Positions 13,229-15,726 of a stretch of DNA of 15,726 bases are shown here, piece after piece. Positions within the stretch are counted from its first letter, which is position 1, and every line of letters starts with the position of its first letter. The translations under genes were made by a program, and so were the position numbers. The notes beneath the pieces are model-generated. The model was not told the DNA's origin. It ran no database searches and worked only from the letters and a program-made list of their open reading frames with translations. The stretch covers positions 1 through 15,726 of the forward strand of contig CAZESH010000071.1 in the NCBI GenBank assembly GCA_964514665.1, read 5' to 3'. This DNA is from CAZESH01 sp964514665. GTDB lineage: Bacteria > Bacillota > Bacilli > Paenibacillales > KCTC-25726.

Positions 13229-13537
13229 ATGTTCGAACACTTGGTTATATTTAAGTTTAACGGATCGGTAACGGAAAAGAAGGAAAAAGAGCTGCTGGAT
13301 AAGCTGTTGGCCTTTAAAGGGCGGATTCCTGGTATTGTCGATATAAGCGCAGGCATCAACGTAACGGAGGAGACGGCGAACAGGCACGGCTATTCGCTAG
13401 GGCTCAGGGTTACCTTCAAGGATAGGGAAGCGCTGCGCGAATACGGTCCCCATCCGCTGCATCAGGACTTCGTCAGTTCGCTTGACGGCATTCTTGACAA
13501 CGTTGTCGTTGTGGATTACCCGATTATTCAAGCTTAA
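13229..13537 (+). CDS. Dabb (stress-responsive alpha/beta barrel) domain protein
   Basis: A 102-residue protein made of a single dimeric alpha-beta barrel domain. The opening MFEHLVIFKFNGSV and the central VDISAGINVTEETANRHGYSLG match the Dabb family. The conserved histidine in LHQDF and the C-terminal NVVVVDYPI complete the pattern. The ATG at 13229 is chosen because AAAGGA at 13215-13220 lies 8 bases upstream and family members begin at exactly this motif; an upstream frame opening at 13175 reads unrelated residues. The family includes stress proteins and a few enzymes that act on small polyketide-like or aromatic substrates, and most bacterial members have no known reaction. It is 90 bases upstream of the cupin gene on the same strand and could be co-transcribed. 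Confidence 0.85.
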   Translation: MFEHLVIFKFNGSVTEKKEKELLDKLLAFKGRIPGIVDISAGINVTEETANRHGYSLGLRVTFKDREALREYGPHPLHQDFVSSLDGILDNVVVVDYPIIQA

Positions 13538-13627
13538 GGGGTTCACTAGAAATTATACCGGACATCTGTGCTGGATGAAAGGCAAATCGCTGCTGATTTC
13601 CGGCACGAGGAGCAGGAGGAAAGCGCA

Positions 13628-14035
13628 ATGATCGTACGCAATTTTTTGCAGTCGGAAGCGAGGCTGGCCAGCAGTCATCATGGAGAAGGTTTGGTCAGAA
13701 GCGTCAAGCTGTTCTCGGAGGTGGATTTTTTCAGTCCCCTGAGATTTTTGTATTATATGGAAATGCCTCCGCAAACCTCGATCGGCTATCATCAACACGG
13801 GCGTGATGAGGAGATGTACGTAATCTTGCAGGGGTCGGGAAGGATGACGGTCAACGGAACAGTACGTGAAGTTGCGGCCGGTGACGTCATTTTGAACAAG
13901 CCGGGCTGGAGCCACGGACTGGAGAACATTTCAGAAGAACATACACTTAAGCTTCTGGTGTATGAAGCAAAGCTTTGCGAAAATCAGTCAGCGACCGTGA
14001 CGGATTTGCGACAGGAGGGAGAAAAGGTTGAATAA
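13628..14035 (+). CDS. cupin-domain protein
   Basis: A 135-residue single-domain cupin. Motif 1 is GYHQHGRDEEMYVILQGSG, with metal ligands H55, H57 and E61 or E62. Motif 2 is GDVILNKPGWSHGLEN, with H96 as the fourth ligand. The metal site is therefore complete, which fits an isomerase, epimerase, dioxygenase or sugar-binding role. ATG at 13628 has AGGAGG about 8 bases upstream; the frame extends to a GTG at 13568 that lacks a binding site. The stop overlaps the TTG start of the following Gfo/Idh-like gene by 8 bases, so the two are very likely co-translated. Function is unknown, and the neighbours suggest a small sugar, polyol or sugar-acid substrate. Confidence 0.85.
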   Translation: MIVRNFLQSEARLASSHHGEGLVRSVKLFSEVDFFSPLRFLYYMEMPPQTSIGYHQHGRDEEMYVILQGSGRMTVNGTVREVAAGDVILNKPGWSHGLENISEEHTLKLLVYEAKLCENQSATVTDLRQEGEKVE

Positions 14036-15116
14036 ACCGGCGGTTTTCAGCATGGTGGGAGGCGGCTTTCGCGCCCAGTTCTTTATGCGGATCGCCAATG
14101 CGCTGCCGCAGGAGTTTGCGGTCGGAGGCATGGTGGTCCGGGATGAGGGCAAGGGCAAGGAGATGGAACGGCAATGGAATATCGCTACATACAGGACGCT
14201 TGAATCGCTCTTGGAAAAAGAGCAGCCCGATTTTGCGATTCTTTCGGTGTCGCGGCAGGCAAGTCCGGAATATTTGTTGAAATTGGCCGAAGCCGGTATT
14301 CCGGTACTGGCGGAAACGCCTCCGGCTCCGGATTTGCCCGGGCTTTTGACGCTGCATGAACAGCTTGCCGCCAAAGATGCGCGCATTCAGGTGGCCGAGC
14401 AGTACCAATTTCAACCGATGCATGCGGCGAGACTGTCCGTCGTTCAATCCGGTCGGTTGGGCAGCGTCACGCAGGCGACCGTCTCGATCTCGCATTTGTA
14501 TCATGCCGCCAGCCTGATGAGGCGATATTTAGGCATAGGCTTTGAAGGGGCGCAGATCCGGGCGATGCGCTTCGAAGCGCCCGTAGTGGCCGGTCCCGAC
14601 CGCAGCGGCCCGCCGCGGGAAGAGCAGCTTGTGACACTGCCGCGGGATTTGGCATGGCTGGACTTTGGAGGGAAGCTGGGCATTTACGATTTCACCACCA
14701 ATCAGCATCGTTCCTGGATCCGCTCGAATCATGTGAGCGTGAGAGGGGACCGCGGCGAAATTTTCGACGACCGCCTGAATTTGCTGGCCGATTTTGCAAC
14801 GCCGCTGCATTTGGAGCTGAAGCGGGTGAACAAGGGGGAGCGGGAGAATATGGAGGGCCATTTTCTGCAGGGGATCCTTGCGGGCGAGCAATGGGTATAC
14901 GAGAATCCGTTCGCGCCTGCCCGCTTGTACGACGACGAGATCGCCGTCGCCGCCTGCATGCGCAAAATGGCCGATTATGCCGCCGGAGGTCCCGATTTTT
15001 ACGGATTGGCGGAGGCCTTGCAGGACCATTATCTCGGAATGATGATCGAGCAGGCGATAAGAACGGGAGAAACGGTCGAGACCGTTCGTCAGCCATGGGC
15101 GGGAGGTGCTGTATGA
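14028..15116 (+). CDS. Gfo/Idh/MocA-family protein lacking the EKP lysine
   Basis: A 362-residue protein with the layout of NAD(P)-dependent sugar/polyol dehydrogenases. The N-terminal Rossmann fold begins FSMVGGGFRAQFF. A central segment reads AEQYQFQPMHAARL. The C-terminal alpha/beta domain includes HVSVRGDRGEIFDD. The position of the family signature E-K-P reads AETPPAP, with T97 in place of the catalytic or cofactor-stabilising lysine. A histidine aligning with the catalytic one of the family (in LYHAASLMRRYLG) is retained. It starts with TTG at 14028, with AGGAGGGAG at 14011-14019 about 8 bases upstream, overlapping the cupin stop. Its own stop overlaps the ATG of a canonical paralogue. 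It may be an inactive or scaffold partner, or use altered chemistry. Confidence 0.82.
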   Translation: MNKPAVFSMVGGGFRAQFFMRIANALPQEFAVGGMVVRDEGKGKEMERQWNIATYRTLESLLEKEQPDFAILSVSRQASPEYLLKLAEAGIPVLAETPPAPDLPGLLTLHEQLAAKDARIQVAEQYQFQPMHAARLSVVQSGRLGSVTQATVSISHLYHAASLMRRYLGIGFEGAQIRAMRFEAPVVAGPDRSGPPREEQLVTLPRDLAWLDFGGKLGIYDFTTNQHRSWIRSNHVSVRGDRGEIFDDRLNLLADFATPLHLELKRVNKGERENMEGHFLQGILAGEQWVYENPFAPARLYDDEIAVAACMRKMADYAAGGPDFYGLAEALQDHYLGMMIEQAIRTGETVETVRQPWAGGAV

Positions 15117-15726
15117 CAAAGGTGCGTTGGGGCATTATCGGCTGTGGCGACGTGACGGAAGTGAAAAGCGGACCCGGCTTCCAGAAGGCCGAGCATTCCG
15201 CTTTGACCGCCGTAATGCGGAGAAACGGCGGACTGGCCAAGGATTACGCCGAGCGCCACGGTGTGGCGAAGTGGTATGACGATGCTGAACGCTTGATCGG
15301 CGATGCGGAGGTGGACGCGGTTTATGTGGCGACGCCGCCGGCCTTTCATCTGGAATATGCGCTTGCCGCTGCGAAGGCAGGCAAACCCGTTTATGTGGAA
15401 AAGCCGATGGCGCTGAATTACGCTGAATGCGTAAAGATGATCGAGGCTTGCAAGCATGCCGGCGTGCCTTTGTTTGTCGCTTATTACCGCAGGGCGCTGC
15501 CCAGATTTTTGCAAGTAAAGGAGCTTTTGGACAGCGGAGCGATTGGCGAAATAAAATTTGTGTCGACGGTTCAATATCGCCCTTTCCAGCGGGATGAAGC
15601 GGACAGACTGAATCCACCCTGGCGGATTCAGCCTCATTTATCAGGGGGAGGACTGTTCTTCGATTTGGCCAGCCATACGCTCGATCTGCTGGATTTTTTG
15701 CTTGGACCGATCGAGCAGGCTTGCGG
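15113..15726 (+). CDS. Gfo/Idh/MocA-family oxidoreductase, canonical (3' end outside window)
   Basis: The first 204 codons of a dehydrogenase that runs off the window. Residues 4-10 (VRWGIIG) and the following CGDV form the nucleotide-binding loop. Then come VDAVYVATPPAFHLEYAL and the intact family signature VYVEKPMAL with K97, at the same residue number as the threonine of the upstream paralogue. LFVAYYRR follows, and the GGGLFFDLASHTLDLLDFL segment carries the aspartate and H188 expected in the active site. Family members oxidise or reduce sugars, inositols and similar polyols with NAD(P). The ATG overlaps the preceding stop (ATGA), with GGGAGG at 15101-15106 in front, so it is the third gene of the cupin operon at least. 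Substrate not assignable. Confidence 0.9.
   Translation, partial: MTKVRWGIIGCGDVTEVKSGPGFQKAEHSALTAVMRRNGGLAKDYAERHGVAKWYDDAERLIGDAEVDAVYVATPPAFHLEYALAAAKAGKPVYVEKPMALNYAECVKMIEACKHAGVPLFVAYYRRALPRFLQVKELLDSGAIGEIKFVSTVQYRPFQRDEADRLNPPWRIQPHLSGGGLFFDLASHTLDLLDFLLGPIEQAC

Noticed and set aside
1..15726. CRISPR array, tRNA/rRNA genes, insertion sequences or prophage
   Set aside because: No regularly spaced repeats, tRNA-like cloverleaf sequence, transposase motifs or phage structural genes were seen on either strand.

Overview
This 15.7 kb window looks like a chromosomal segment of a spore-forming Bacillota bacterium. The Paenibacillaceae fit best (Paenibacillus, Cohnella or a relative). The evidence is strong AGGAGG-type ribosome binding sites, frequent GTG and TTG starts, a Spo0E-family phosphatase with a Spo0A-box-like site, an AlaR/AlaT (YugG/YugH) pair, a secreted GH26 protein with a copper-amine-oxidase-like C-terminal domain, and tandem Gfo/Idh/MocA genes. 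Base composition is close to half G+C by eye. I see no rRNA, tRNA, CRISPR array, insertion sequence or prophage gene block.

Layout. Positions 1-1814 hold the tail of an MFS transporter, cysK (cysteine synthase, with a TTGACA-N16-TACAAT promoter inside the end of the transporter gene) and greA. Positions 1835-2382 (minus) hold a broken FRG-domain gene, followed by a 311-base gap with two hairpin terminators and an overlapping inverted repeat. Positions 2694-4389 are an alaR-alaT operon. Positions 4554-4823 are a Spo0E-like gene. Positions 4930-9950 run in one direction: an orphan lipoprotein, a PduO-type cobalamin adenosyltransferase, an RluA pseudouridine synthase and an ArsC/YusI-like thiol protein (the last three overlap by 4 bases at each junction), a decayed SGNH hydrolase, a site-2-protease-family membrane protein, and a DapL-like aminotransferase, closed by a strong terminator at 9967-9991. 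A GH26 gene with its own terminator follows. On the minus strand are a class-3 aldehyde dehydrogenase and, upstream of it, the remnant of an NAD(P)-binding acyl reductase. On the plus strand, reading out of the window, are a Dabb-domain protein, a cupin, and two overlapping Gfo/Idh/MocA-family genes. The first of these two lacks the signature EKP lysine.

Most of the window is ordinary housekeeping and metabolic sequence. Four things stand out. (1) Three separate genes (FRG, SGNH, acyl reductase) keep recognisable N- and C-terminal parts but have lost the middle and the reading frame. (2) A Gfo/Idh paralogue has ETP in place of EKP at residue 97, beside a canonical partner with EKP at the same residue number. 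(3) There is a possible terminator/anti-terminator arrangement upstream of alaR. (4) There is a Spo0A-box match upstream of the Spo0E gene. I did not find convincing evidence of a wholly new multi-gene system. The cupin and Gfo/Idh pair is the best candidate for undescribed biochemistry.
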